Shown in pieces: positions 42,450 through 49,930 of a stretch of 64,000 bases of DNA; position 1 is the stretch's first letter; each line of letters begins with the position of its first letter. The notes under the pieces were generated by a model. The model saw nothing but the letters and a program-made list of their open reading frames with translations. It was not told the DNA's origin and searched no databases. A program made the translations under genes and the position numbers. This stretch comes from an uncultured Erysipelotrichaceae bacterium (GTDB lineage: Bacteria > Bacillota_I > Bacilli_A > RF39 > UBA660), in NCBI GenBank assembly GCA_902789225.1, contig CADANC010000005.1:40581-104580 (forward strand), read 5' to 3'.

Positions 42450-44573
42450 ATGACAAAGAGAAAGAAAAATAACATAAGATATTCTGGTTTAGTTATAATT
42501 CTTTCTCTTTTTTTGTTTGTAATTATAATAGGAAGAGTTCTTTATTTAGGATTAAGCAAAGAAGTAGATGGTATTAATCTTCAAGAATTAGCTTCTAAAC
42601 GTACAACAAAAACTGAAAGTATACAAGCTAGTCGTGGAACTATCTATTCATCAAATAAAGATGTACTAGCACAAAATGTAACTTCTTATAAATTGATAGC
42701 TTACTTAGCTGAATCAAGAACTACTAAGAAGGATAACCCTCAACATGTAGTAGATAAAGATGCTACAGCAGAAGCACTTGCCCCTATATTAGGCTATACA
42801 AAAGAAGAAATTCTAAATTATTTAAATAAAGATGCATACCAGGTAGAATTTGGTATTAAAGGAAAAAATCTAAATGAAATAACAAAAAGCAAAATAGAAG
42901 ATTTAAATTTACCAGGCCTAGATTTTATTGAATCATATCGTAGATATTATCCAAAAGGAGATTTTGCATCATATACAATAGGTTATGCAAAAACTGATGA
43001 AGGAACTACCGAGACTACAGGAGAAATGGGTATAGAAAAATATTATGACAAAATCCTTAGTGGAGAAAATGGTTCAATTACATATCAAAAAGACCTTCAA
43101 GGATATCGTATTCCAGATACTCCTGTCATTAGAAAAGAAGCTGTACAAGGAAAAGATATTTATTTAACAATTGATTCAAACATTCAATTTTTTGTAGAAC
43201 AAGCTATATTAGCCCAAGATGCATCATATGATTGGGATTGGTATAATTTTACAGTATTAGATGCTAAGACTGGAGCTATTCTTGCTGAAACAACTCATCC
43301 TTCCTTTGATCCAAATGTTAAAAATATAACTAACTATTTAGATATAATGTTATCTGAACCATATGAACCAGGTTCTACAATGAAAACATATACATATTTA
43401 TGTGCATTAGAAAATGGAGTATATGATGGTAATGAAACTTATCTATCAGGAACATATAAAACCAGTGACGGAACTGAAATAGGTGACTGGAATAGAAATG
43501 GTTGGGGAGTTATTACTTTTGATAAAGGATATGCTTTATCATCAAATGTAGGAATTATTAATTTAATAAATAGACATATGAATGGAACTATGCTAAGAAC
43601 ATGTTTCAAAAAATATGGATTTGGAAGAAAAACAGGAATTACTTTACCAAATGAACAAACTGGATCTCTAAACTTTAAATATGAAACAGAAATTTATAAT
43701 GCTGGATTCGGTCAAGGTTTAACAACAACTCCAATTCAAAATGCAAAAGCACTAACTGCTCTAACAAATGATGGAATGTTATTAAAACCATATATAGTAG
43801 AAAAAATAGTAGATTCAGAAACTGGAGAAGTAGTTCTTGAAAATAAACGTACTGAAATTGAAAGAGTAGCTTCAACTGCATCAGTTCAAAAAATGATATC
43901 TTTAATGAATGATACAGTAAATGGAGATCATAATACTGGATCAGCATATAGAAGAGAAGATGGACAATTAGTAGGTAAAACAGGAACTTCTCAAATAGCA
44001 GATATTGTACATGGAGGATATCTAGATGGATCATATAATGTTATTACTTCTTTTGCAGGATTCTATCCAAAAGATAATCCTAAAGTAATAATTTATGCAT
44101 CAGTAAAGAAACCAACAGGAGGCTCTCAAAAACCATTATCAAATGCAGTAAATGAAGTAGTAAATAATTTATCAAAATATTTTGGTGAAGAATCAGCAAC
44201 TATTACCGCTACAGAATATACATTACCAAGTTTTGAAAACAAAGATTTAGAACAAACAAAAGCAATTCTATCAAATAATAATATGAGATTTGTTGTAATA
44301 GGAAATGGAACAAAAGTAACAAATCAAGTTCCAGATTCAGGAAGTAAAATAACATCATCAGATATAATCTACTTAATAACAAATGAAGATAATATTAAAG
44401 TACCTAACGTAATAGGACTTTCATCTAAAACAGCAAAAACTATTCTTACTAAATTAGGTTTAAATGTAAAATTAGAAGGAGTAGGATACGTAGTTGCTCA
44501 ATCTGTTCCAGAAGGATCAGAATTTACTAAAAATCAAGAAATAGTTCTACAACTATCACCAAGGTACGAATAA
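42450..44573 (+). CDS. Class B penicillin-binding protein with PASTA domains (division transpeptidase)
   Basis: A 707-residue peptidoglycan transpeptidase of the PBP2B/SpoVD/PBP2x group. In order: a short basic tail, a membrane helix (about 13-33), a pedestal domain with RGTIYSSN, and the transpeptidase domain with the SxxK site (GSTMKTY, Ser near 308), SSN near 364 and KTG near 509 (VGKTGTSQ). Two C-terminal PASTA domains end the chain (LPSFENKDLEQTK and VPNVIGLSSKTAK). It should cross-link septal wall together with FtsW. The AGGGAGTG ribosome site is seven bases upstream. Confidence 0.95.
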   Translation: MTKRKKNNIRYSGLVIILSLFLFVIIIGRVLYLGLSKEVDGINLQELASKRTTKTESIQASRGTIYSSNKDVLAQNVTSYKLIAYLAESRTTKKDNPQHVVDKDATAEALAPILGYTKEEILNYLNKDAYQVEFGIKGKNLNEITKSKIEDLNLPGLDFIESYRRYYPKGDFASYTIGYAKTDEGTTETTGEMGIEKYYDKILSGENGSITYQKDLQGYRIPDTPVIRKEAVQGKDIYLTIDSNIQFFVEQAILAQDASYDWDWYNFTVLDAKTGAILAETTHPSFDPNVKNITNYLDIMLSEPYEPGSTMKTYTYLCALENGVYDGNETYLSGTYKTSDGTEIGDWNRNGWGVITFDKGYALSSNVGIINLINRHMNGTMLRTCFKKYGFGRKTGITLPNEQTGSLNFKYETEIYNAGFGQGLTTTPIQNAKALTALTNDGMLLKPYIVEKIVDSETGEVVLENKRTEIERVASTASVQKMISLMNDTVNGDHNTGSAYRREDGQLVGKTGTSQIADIVHGGYLDGSYNVITSFAGFYPKDNPKVIIYASVKKPTGGSQKPLSNAVNEVVNNLSKYFGEESATITATEYTLPSFENKDLEQTKAILSNNNMRFVVIGNGTKVTNQVPDSGSKITSSDIIYLITNEDNIKVPNVIGLSSKTAKTILTKLGLNVKLEGVGYVVAQSVPEGSEFTKNQEIVLQLSPRYE

Positions 44574-44574
44574 A

Positions 44575-45402
44575 ATGAAAAAACAATATCTAATTGAAGT
44601 TGCTATAACTATGGTTTTATTAGTAGGAGTAGTACTATTTAAATTTCTTCCAGAATACAGACAAGAATATGGAAGCAGTGATAGTTTAATCTACACAGAT
44701 TTAAGTAGATTAGTAGAAATAAAAATAGATGGAATAGATTTTGGATATGCTTATAATGATGAAAATAAAGTAAGAGCAATTATTTTCTTTAATAATAATT
44801 CGACGGTTTTATATAATAAAAATATTGAAAATTTAAGTATAGATGAAGCACTAACTAAATCACTTGATATTTTATATAACAATAAAATGATAAGAGAAAA
44901 TTCTATAATAACAATTATTAAATATCAGGAAGATAGTATAGATTATAAATCTATAGTTGATAATAATTTAACTAATAAGATTAATTATTCATATGATGAA
45001 CAATTATCTTCACTAAACTCAATAAAAGAGAGATTCAACATTTCTGAAGAAGATACATCAAGGATAATATATAGATTAGTATTGCAATCAAAAGAAGTCG
45101 CAAGAAGTTCAAAAAATAATGATAAAACTTCATATAAAGAATATACTGATAATGTTTATAGACAATTAGTTAAATATAAAGATACAAATAATATATACAA
45201 TGAAGAAAAAGATAATCATACAATAGATATATCTTTAATACCTGCAGATGAAGATTTAACTATGTTTCCAACGCCAAATAGTTATTTCTATATAAATGAA
45301 GGTATGATATTTGCATATATTGAAATAGATATAGAAGGTAATATAATTTCATATTGTTATAATGGAAATATAAATAATTATGATGAAGGAGTATGCCAAT
45401 GA
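44575..45402 (+). CDS. Membrane-anchored unknown protein in the division cluster
   Basis: A 275-residue protein, start one base after the transpeptidase stop. One N-terminal helix (IEVAITMVLLVGVVLFKFL) anchors an external domain. The stretch from about 45 to 115 (VEIKIDGIDFGYAYNDENKV, SIDEALTKSLDILYNN, IITIIKY) resembles the RsgI-type periplasmic middle domain of anti-sigma factors. The cytoplasmic anti-sigma part of RsgI is absent. The rest is Asp/Asn-rich without known domains. The next gene overlaps by four bases (ATGA), showing coupled translation. Confidence 0.7.
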   Translation: MKKQYLIEVAITMVLLVGVVLFKFLPEYRQEYGSSDSLIYTDLSRLVEIKIDGIDFGYAYNDENKVRAIIFFNNNSTVLYNKNIENLSIDEALTKSLDILYNNKMIRENSIITIIKYQEDSIDYKSIVDNNLTNKINYSYDEQLSSLNSIKERFNISEEDTSRIIYRLVLQSKEVARSSKNNDKTSYKEYTDNVYRQLVKYKDTNNIYNEEKDNHTIDISLIPADEDLTMFPTPNSYFYINEGMIFAYIEIDIEGNIISYCYNGNINNYDEGVCQ

Positions 45403-45932
45403 AAAAGAATAAAAAGAAAAATCAAATGCTAGTAACAGCACTATCAATAGGAATAATTATAATAACATTATGCTTTCTAGTATTATTAATGGAATATAAT
45501 AAATTAAAAGCAGGAGCATCTTCTTTCAAAATAGAAATTACTAAAATAGAAAGAATGACACCAATCAAAGCAGGAACAATATCTCCTAAATCAAATGAAT
45601 CAATAACAGACAATGGTTTATCATTAGATATGTCAGTTAACTTATACCATCCAAATGATGAGATTACATATATAGTTACTGTTAAAAATACATCTGATAT
45701 AAAAGGAAAGATAGTTAATATAATATCTCAACCAGATTATATAGATAATGAAAAGTATTTATTAGATATTTATCCAGCTAAGATAGTAATGAATAATATA
45801 TCTGGAAAAACACTATCACCAGGAGAAAGTGCTACTATAAAGATTACTTTTTCATACGGAAATATTGAAAGCGAAACATATAATGCAATCAATATTCCAT
45901 ATAAAATTAGTTTATTAACTCAAACTGTTTAA
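45399..45932 (+). CDS. Membrane-anchored Ig-like-fold protein, unknown
   Basis: A 177-residue protein. A Lys-rich start (KKNKKKN), one helix (MLVTALSIGIIIITLCFLVLL) and an external beta-rich domain with a VTVKNTSDIKGKIVNI strand, a SPGESATIKITFSYG strand and no cysteines. That pattern, conserved N-T in a strand and a Pro-Gly-Glu turn, is typical of Ig-like or transglutaminase-neighbour domains. The ATG at 45399 is chosen: AAGGAG at 45386-45391 is seven bases away and the start overlaps the upstream stop as ATGA. Confidence 0.7.
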   Translation: MKKNKKKNQMLVTALSIGIIIITLCFLVLLMEYNKLKAGASSFKIEITKIERMTPIKAGTISPKSNESITDNGLSLDMSVNLYHPNDEITYIVTVKNTSDIKGKIVNIISQPDYIDNEKYLLDIYPAKIVMNNISGKTLSPGESATIKITFSYGNIESETYNAINIPYKISLLTQTV

Positions 45933-45937
45933 AATCT

Positions 45938-45966
45938 TTGACATAACAATCATTTTTATATATAAT
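45938..45966 (+). promoter_or_regulatory. Consensus promoter inside the division cluster
   Basis: TTGACA (45938-45943), a 17-base spacer and TATAAT (45961-45966): a perfect consensus promoter that starts a new unit from 45990. Confidence 0.9.
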
Positions 45967-45989
45967 TTATATAGTAGGATAAGATAGTT

Positions 45990-47402
45990 ATGAATCAAAG
46001 TAATGTAGTTGAAAAAAATTCTATTAATGGGAAAAATGCCCGACCAAAAAAAGAACTATTCATAATAGTTCTCTTTATAGTTTTAGCAATTATTTTTATT
46101 ACATTAGGAATAACTATATATAATAAAACATCTCCTAAGAATGTCTTTAATAGTACTTTAAAAAATATAAATAATAATATTAATAATGCATTATTATTTG
46201 AAAGAAACAAAACTAATCTATCAAATAATTATAAAATAGAATCAGATATAAAAATAGATATCTCATCTACAGAACCAATTAGTAAAGAATATACAATTGA
46301 TCAAAATAATTTATTTAATACAAATATAACTAATTCTACTAATAAATTAACTTATATTCATTCATTAAAAGATAAGAAACTATTTCTAAACTTTAATTCT
46401 AATATTAATGAACAAAATATAATTAATTATAAATATTTAATAGAAAATTCTACAAAATATAGATATCTTAATAATTTCAAAGAAGATTACATAAATTATG
46501 GAAATGCCAATTATTTTGAAACTGTTTCCGAAGATAATTCTAACTTAAAAAACTATAATTATATAGCAAACAAGTTTATCGATTATTTTACTAATAATCT
46601 AGATAAAGATAAATTTAATATAGAAAAAGTAACTACATATATTGATAACGATAGAGAAGCACTAAATAAAATTAGTTATTATTTTAATAATAAAGAATTA
46701 ACTACTGTCTTAAATAAAGTAAAAAAAGATTTGAAAAAAGATGAAGATACTAATACATTACTTAATAATCTAAATCCTAATATTTTAGATGAGAATATAC
46801 AAAAGGATATATTAAAAAAGAAAGAATCAATAACTATGTCAATATATAATGATATGTTTTATAAAATAAAGAAAGTTGAATTAACATATCAAAATGAAAA
46901 CTATGAGAAAATATATAGTATAGTTCCTAAAGAAGATAAAGTAATTATCTCGGTTATAGAGAATACAAAATTATTAAGAAAATATACAATTACTAATAAT
47001 GATAAGAAATATAATATTTCTATAGAAAATTCAAAAGGAACTAATGAAGGAACATTTGAATTTATTAATAATGAAAAAGAAACATCTCTAATAGGATCAA
47101 CACAATCAGATAATCAAAAATATGACGTTACATTAGATAGAAAAATATCAAATATAAAAGCTAATAAAAGTTATACTTCAACAATTACATTTTCTTATCA
47201 AAAAACTAATACAGAGACAACTGAAAAAGAAAAGAATATATATATAACTATTAATAGTAACATTACTAATGATCATAAGATAAATGAAGAAGTAATTAAT
47301 ACTGTTCTATTATCATCATTAAATGAAGATGAGAAGAATAGAATGGATAACATTATTAAAGAAATAACTGAAAGATATATGGTGGTGATGACAGATGGCT
47401 AA
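45990..47402 (+). CDS. Large membrane-anchored extracytoplasmic protein, unknown
   Basis: A 470-residue Asn/Lys/Ile-rich protein. One helix near the N-terminus (about 22-47, LFIIVLFIVLAIIFITLGITIY) follows a polar head. The external 420 residues alternate beta-type stretches and helices, with repeated strand patterns (KYNISIENSKGTNEGTFEF, SYTSTITFSYQK) that suggest a two-domain lipid- or protein-binding fold of LolA/YcdA style. This is only a look-alike. There are no cysteines. It begins a transcription unit with its own consensus promoter and overlaps the next gene by eight bases. Confidence 0.72.
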   Translation: MNQSNVVEKNSINGKNARPKKELFIIVLFIVLAIIFITLGITIYNKTSPKNVFNSTLKNINNNINNALLFERNKTNLSNNYKIESDIKIDISSTEPISKEYTIDQNNLFNTNITNSTNKLTYIHSLKDKKLFLNFNSNINEQNIINYKYLIENSTKYRYLNNFKEDYINYGNANYFETVSEDNSNLKNYNYIANKFIDYFTNNLDKDKFNIEKVTTYIDNDREALNKISYYFNNKELTTVLNKVKKDLKKDEDTNTLLNNLNPNILDENIQKDILKKKESITMSIYNDMFYKIKKVELTYQNENYEKIYSIVPKEDKVIISVIENTKLLRKYTITNNDKKYNISIENSKGTNEGTFEFINNEKETSLIGSTQSDNQKYDVTLDRKISNIKANKSYTSTITFSYQKTNTETTEKEKNIYITINSNITNDHKINEEVINTVLLSSLNEDEKNRMDNIIKEITERYMVVMTDG

Positions 47403-47922
47403 TAAAAAGAAAAAAAATACTAAAAAGATTGTAAAAAACAAAGAAAAGAGATATGATACAGCAAGTTTATTACTATTAGGAACATTAATAGTTTTAGCAA
47501 TCGTTGTAATAGTATTAATCGTAAAAATAGTCCAAGAAAAGAAAGTATATGAAGAAAAAAGAGGAATAGGCATAACAGTACCAGTTATAGAGGAGACTAT
47601 TACTCCAATAGATGTGGCTTCATTTTCTAAGAAGGCTAACACGACAACAACTTATAAATTTAAAATAACTAATTATAAAGACAAATATGTAAATAATGTA
47701 AAGTTAAAGTACAATATTAGTGTAAATAGTGGTGTAAAAACTAAGTATAAGTTGTATACTATAGATAGTAGGGAAAATTTACTAGATGAAAACAACAAAA
47801 CAAAAGACTTTACCTTAGGTAAAGACAAAAAAGAAGAAATATTATACATATTAGAAATTACATATTTAGAAGATACAGAAAATGATGATATTGTTCAAAT
47901 ATTAGTAGAAGGGAAGAAATAG
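47395..47922 (+). CDS. Membrane-anchored Ig-like-fold protein, unknown
   Basis: A 175-residue protein built like the one at 45399: a very basic head (NKKKKNTKKIVKNKEKR), one helix (SLLLLGTLIVLAIVVIVLIV) and a beta-rich external domain (TTTYKFKITNYKDKYVNNVKLKYNI, EEILYILEITYLED). It has no cysteines. The GGTGGTGATG ribosome site lies inside the preceding gene. Together with 45399-45932 and 60038-60598 it suggests a small local family of anchored beta-domain proteins. Confidence 0.7.
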   Translation: MANKKKKNTKKIVKNKEKRYDTASLLLLGTLIVLAIVVIVLIVKIVQEKKVYEEKRGIGITVPVIEETITPIDVASFSKKANTTTTYKFKITNYKDKYVNNVKLKYNISVNSGVKTKYKLYTIDSRENLLDENNKTKDFTLGKDKKEEILYILEITYLEDTENDDIVQILVEGKK

Positions 47923-47924
47923 AT

Positions 47925-48200
47925 ATGCAAATAATAGAAGATGAAAAAATTACAGTTGAATTAAATGGAAAGGCTACTGAATGTGATCTACTATTTACTT
48001 TTACATCTGATGATACAGGTAAAGGTTATTTAGGTTATACAGATAATACTTTTAACGCTGATGGAAGAAAAAACATTTACTTTTCATCATATGATCCATT
48101 ATTTGGAACAGGACAATTAGAAAAAGTAACTGATCCTAATGAAATTGAAATGATAAAAGAAGTATTAGAAGAAATTGATGGGGGTGTAAACAATGCTTAA
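47925..48200 (+). CDS. DUF1292 (YrzB-like) protein
   Basis: A 91-residue acidic cytoplasmic protein of the DUF1292/UPF0473 family. Seen features are the ECDLLFTFTSDDTGKGYLGYTDNT core, a following strand, and a terminal helix (DPNEIEMIKEVLEEID). The family's function is unknown; in Bacilli the gene usually sits near ruvX/alaS. Here it is placed between an anchored protein and the giant gene, which it overlaps by eight bases. Confidence 0.75.
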   Translation: MQIIEDEKITVELNGKATECDLLFTFTSDDTGKGYLGYTDNTFNADGRKNIYFSSYDPLFGTGQLEKVTDPNEIEMIKEVLEEIDGGVNNA

Positions 48201-49182
48201 CGAAATAACTAGTTATGAACAATTACATCAATTGATGACACGTACAATTGAAGGAATTGGTTATATTGGTCAACAATTATTATTAATTGAAACAGCAGGT
48301 TATTCTCCAGAAGAATATCATAGACAAAGAGATTTAATGCTAGCATATCTAATTCAAGAAAGAGCAAAACTAGACTACTTTAGAACTTTATCAGATAGTT
48401 ATTTAACAGTTCGTCATGATTATGAAATGCTAAGAATGTTAAATCAAAGTGAAAGTATGGGAGTTATGGGTGCTTCTCAAGCTGATAAAAAACAATTAGA
48501 AGAAGAAATAATTAGGTTAAGTGCAGTATTACCAGAAGGACTTAAAAATGAAATAAGTGGAACTCCTGCTAGAGAAGAAAAAGTTGAAGAAGAGATTAAT
48601 TCAATAGAAGATTTAGATAGAAGAATAAGAGATGAACAAGATGATTTAGTTCGTCTACATGAAGAAGCAAGACAATTAGAAATATCAGTTTTAGATGGAG
48701 AAGAATATCAAGCAAGAAAACAAGAACTTGATAGAGCTTTTGGTCAAGTAGGAGAAAATCTAGCAAGATATATTAGTATGAGAGAAGATTATACAATTGT
48801 TAGATCAAATCGTGAAAGAATTAGAAGGTTAGGTAGCATGACACCAAAAGATGACGCAGAAAAACTTGAAATAGAAGCAAGTATAAGAGCTTTAGAAAAA
48901 GAAAATGAAAGAAAAAGTGCAAACTTAACTTCTGGATTAATTGAAAGTATGGCACAAAAAGAACAAGCTGCTGAAGAATCAAAAGACATTGATATCGATA
49001 ACACAGAAGAAAAAGAAGCAGAAAGAAATAGTGAAGTAGCGGATGCTGTACCTGAAGTAGAAGCTACAAGCGAAGAACAACCAGAAGAATCAAAAGATAT
49101 TGATATCAATAATATTGAAGAAAAACCAGAAAAAGAAATTGATATAATATTGAAGAAAAACCAGAAAAAGAAATTGATATAG
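48193..49182 (+). CDS. 5' part of a giant acidic coiled-coil gene, cut by a frame shift
   Basis: A 329-residue frame with a GGGGGTG ribosome site. Residues 1-270 are helical and charged, with probable coiled coils (about 85-120, 135-180, 220-260) and no membrane segment or signal peptide. From about 265 the sequence enters Glu/Asp-rich repeats (EESKDIDIDNTEEK). It ends abnormally in a Lys-rich out-of-frame tail (ILKKNQKKKLI) exactly at a 35-bp tandem duplication. Removing one copy joins it in frame to the ORF at 49242-52694, giving about 1488 residues. The product seen here is therefore the truncated form. I recognise no family. Confidence 0.75.
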   Translation: MLNEITSYEQLHQLMTRTIEGIGYIGQQLLLIETAGYSPEEYHRQRDLMLAYLIQERAKLDYFRTLSDSYLTVRHDYEMLRMLNQSESMGVMGASQADKKQLEEEIIRLSAVLPEGLKNEISGTPAREEKVEEEINSIEDLDRRIRDEQDDLVRLHEEARQLEISVLDGEEYQARKQELDRAFGQVGENLARYISMREDYTIVRSNRERIRRLGSMTPKDDAEKLEIEASIRALEKENERKSANLTSGLIESMAQKEQAAEESKDIDIDNTEEKEAERNSEVADAVPEVEATSEEQPEESKDIDINNIEEKPEKEIDIILKKNQKKKLI

Positions 49183-49930
49183 ATAATACAGAAGAAAAAG
49201 AAGAAAACTTAGATGCAGAATTACAAGAACTTCAAGAACAATTGGCAGCAGCAGAAAAAAGATTACAAGAATCTATAAATGCAATGCAAGAAACTTATGA
49301 TAAAACAAGAGAAGACAGAGAAAACAATGTATATACAACAACTGAAGAATTAGATAAAGCAGATCAAGAATATTTAGAAGTAATGTCTGCATTAAATGAA
49401 AGATATGTTGCAAATAGAGTTGAGGTTGAATGGCTAAGAAAAGAAGTTGAAAGGGTTGAATCTTTACAAAGAGAAAGATTGGCTGCAGAAACTGGACAAG
49501 AAGAAGTAGAAAGAGATAGTGAAGTAGCAAAAGCTGTACCTGAAGTAGAAGCTACAAGCGAAGAACAACCAGAAGAATCAAAAGATATTGATATTGATAA
49601 TATTGAAGAAAAACCTGAAAAAGAAATTGATATAGATAATACAGAAGAAAAAGAAGAAAACCTAGACGCAGAATTACAAGAACTTAAAGAAGAATTAGCA
49701 GAAGCAGAAGAAAGATTACAAAATTCTATAAATGCAATGCAAGAAGTATATGAATTCACTAGAAATTATAGAGAAAATAATTTATATACAACAGTTGAAG
49801 AATTAGATAGTGCAAATCAAGCATATCTAGAAATAATGTCTTCATTAAATGATAGATATGTTGCAAATAGAGTTGAAGTAGAAAGGCTAAGAAGAGAAGT
49901 TGAAAGAGTTGAGTCTTTACAAAGAGAAAG
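49031..49930 (+). repeat. Long direct repeat, two units 453 bp apart (151 codons)
   Basis: Unit 1 (about 49031-49479) and unit 2 (about 49519-49930) encode nearly the same segment: EVEATSEEQPEESKD, then NTEEKEENLDAELQEL, then INAMQE, then NRVEVE and VERVESLQRER. The offset is 453 bases downstream of the 35-bp insertion and 488 upstream of it, since the insertion lies inside unit 1. It is an in-frame internal gene duplication. Confidence 0.85.
49111..49180 (+). repeat. 35-bp perfect tandem duplication causing a frame shift
   Basis: Bases 49111-49145 and 49146-49180 are identical. 35 is not a multiple of three, so the second copy shifts the frame of the giant gene. The equivalent place in repeat unit 2 has a single copy. 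Confidence 0.95.

Noticed and set aside
49242..49300. Independent start for the 3' giant ORF
   Set aside because: Neither the TTG at 49242 nor the first ATG near 49284 has a ribosome site. The exact 35-bp duplication gives a complete explanation for the broken frame.
49031..49930. CRISPR or mobile-element origin of the repeats
   Set aside because: The repeats are in-frame coding units with conserved peptide sequence, no spacers, no inverted ends and no transposase.
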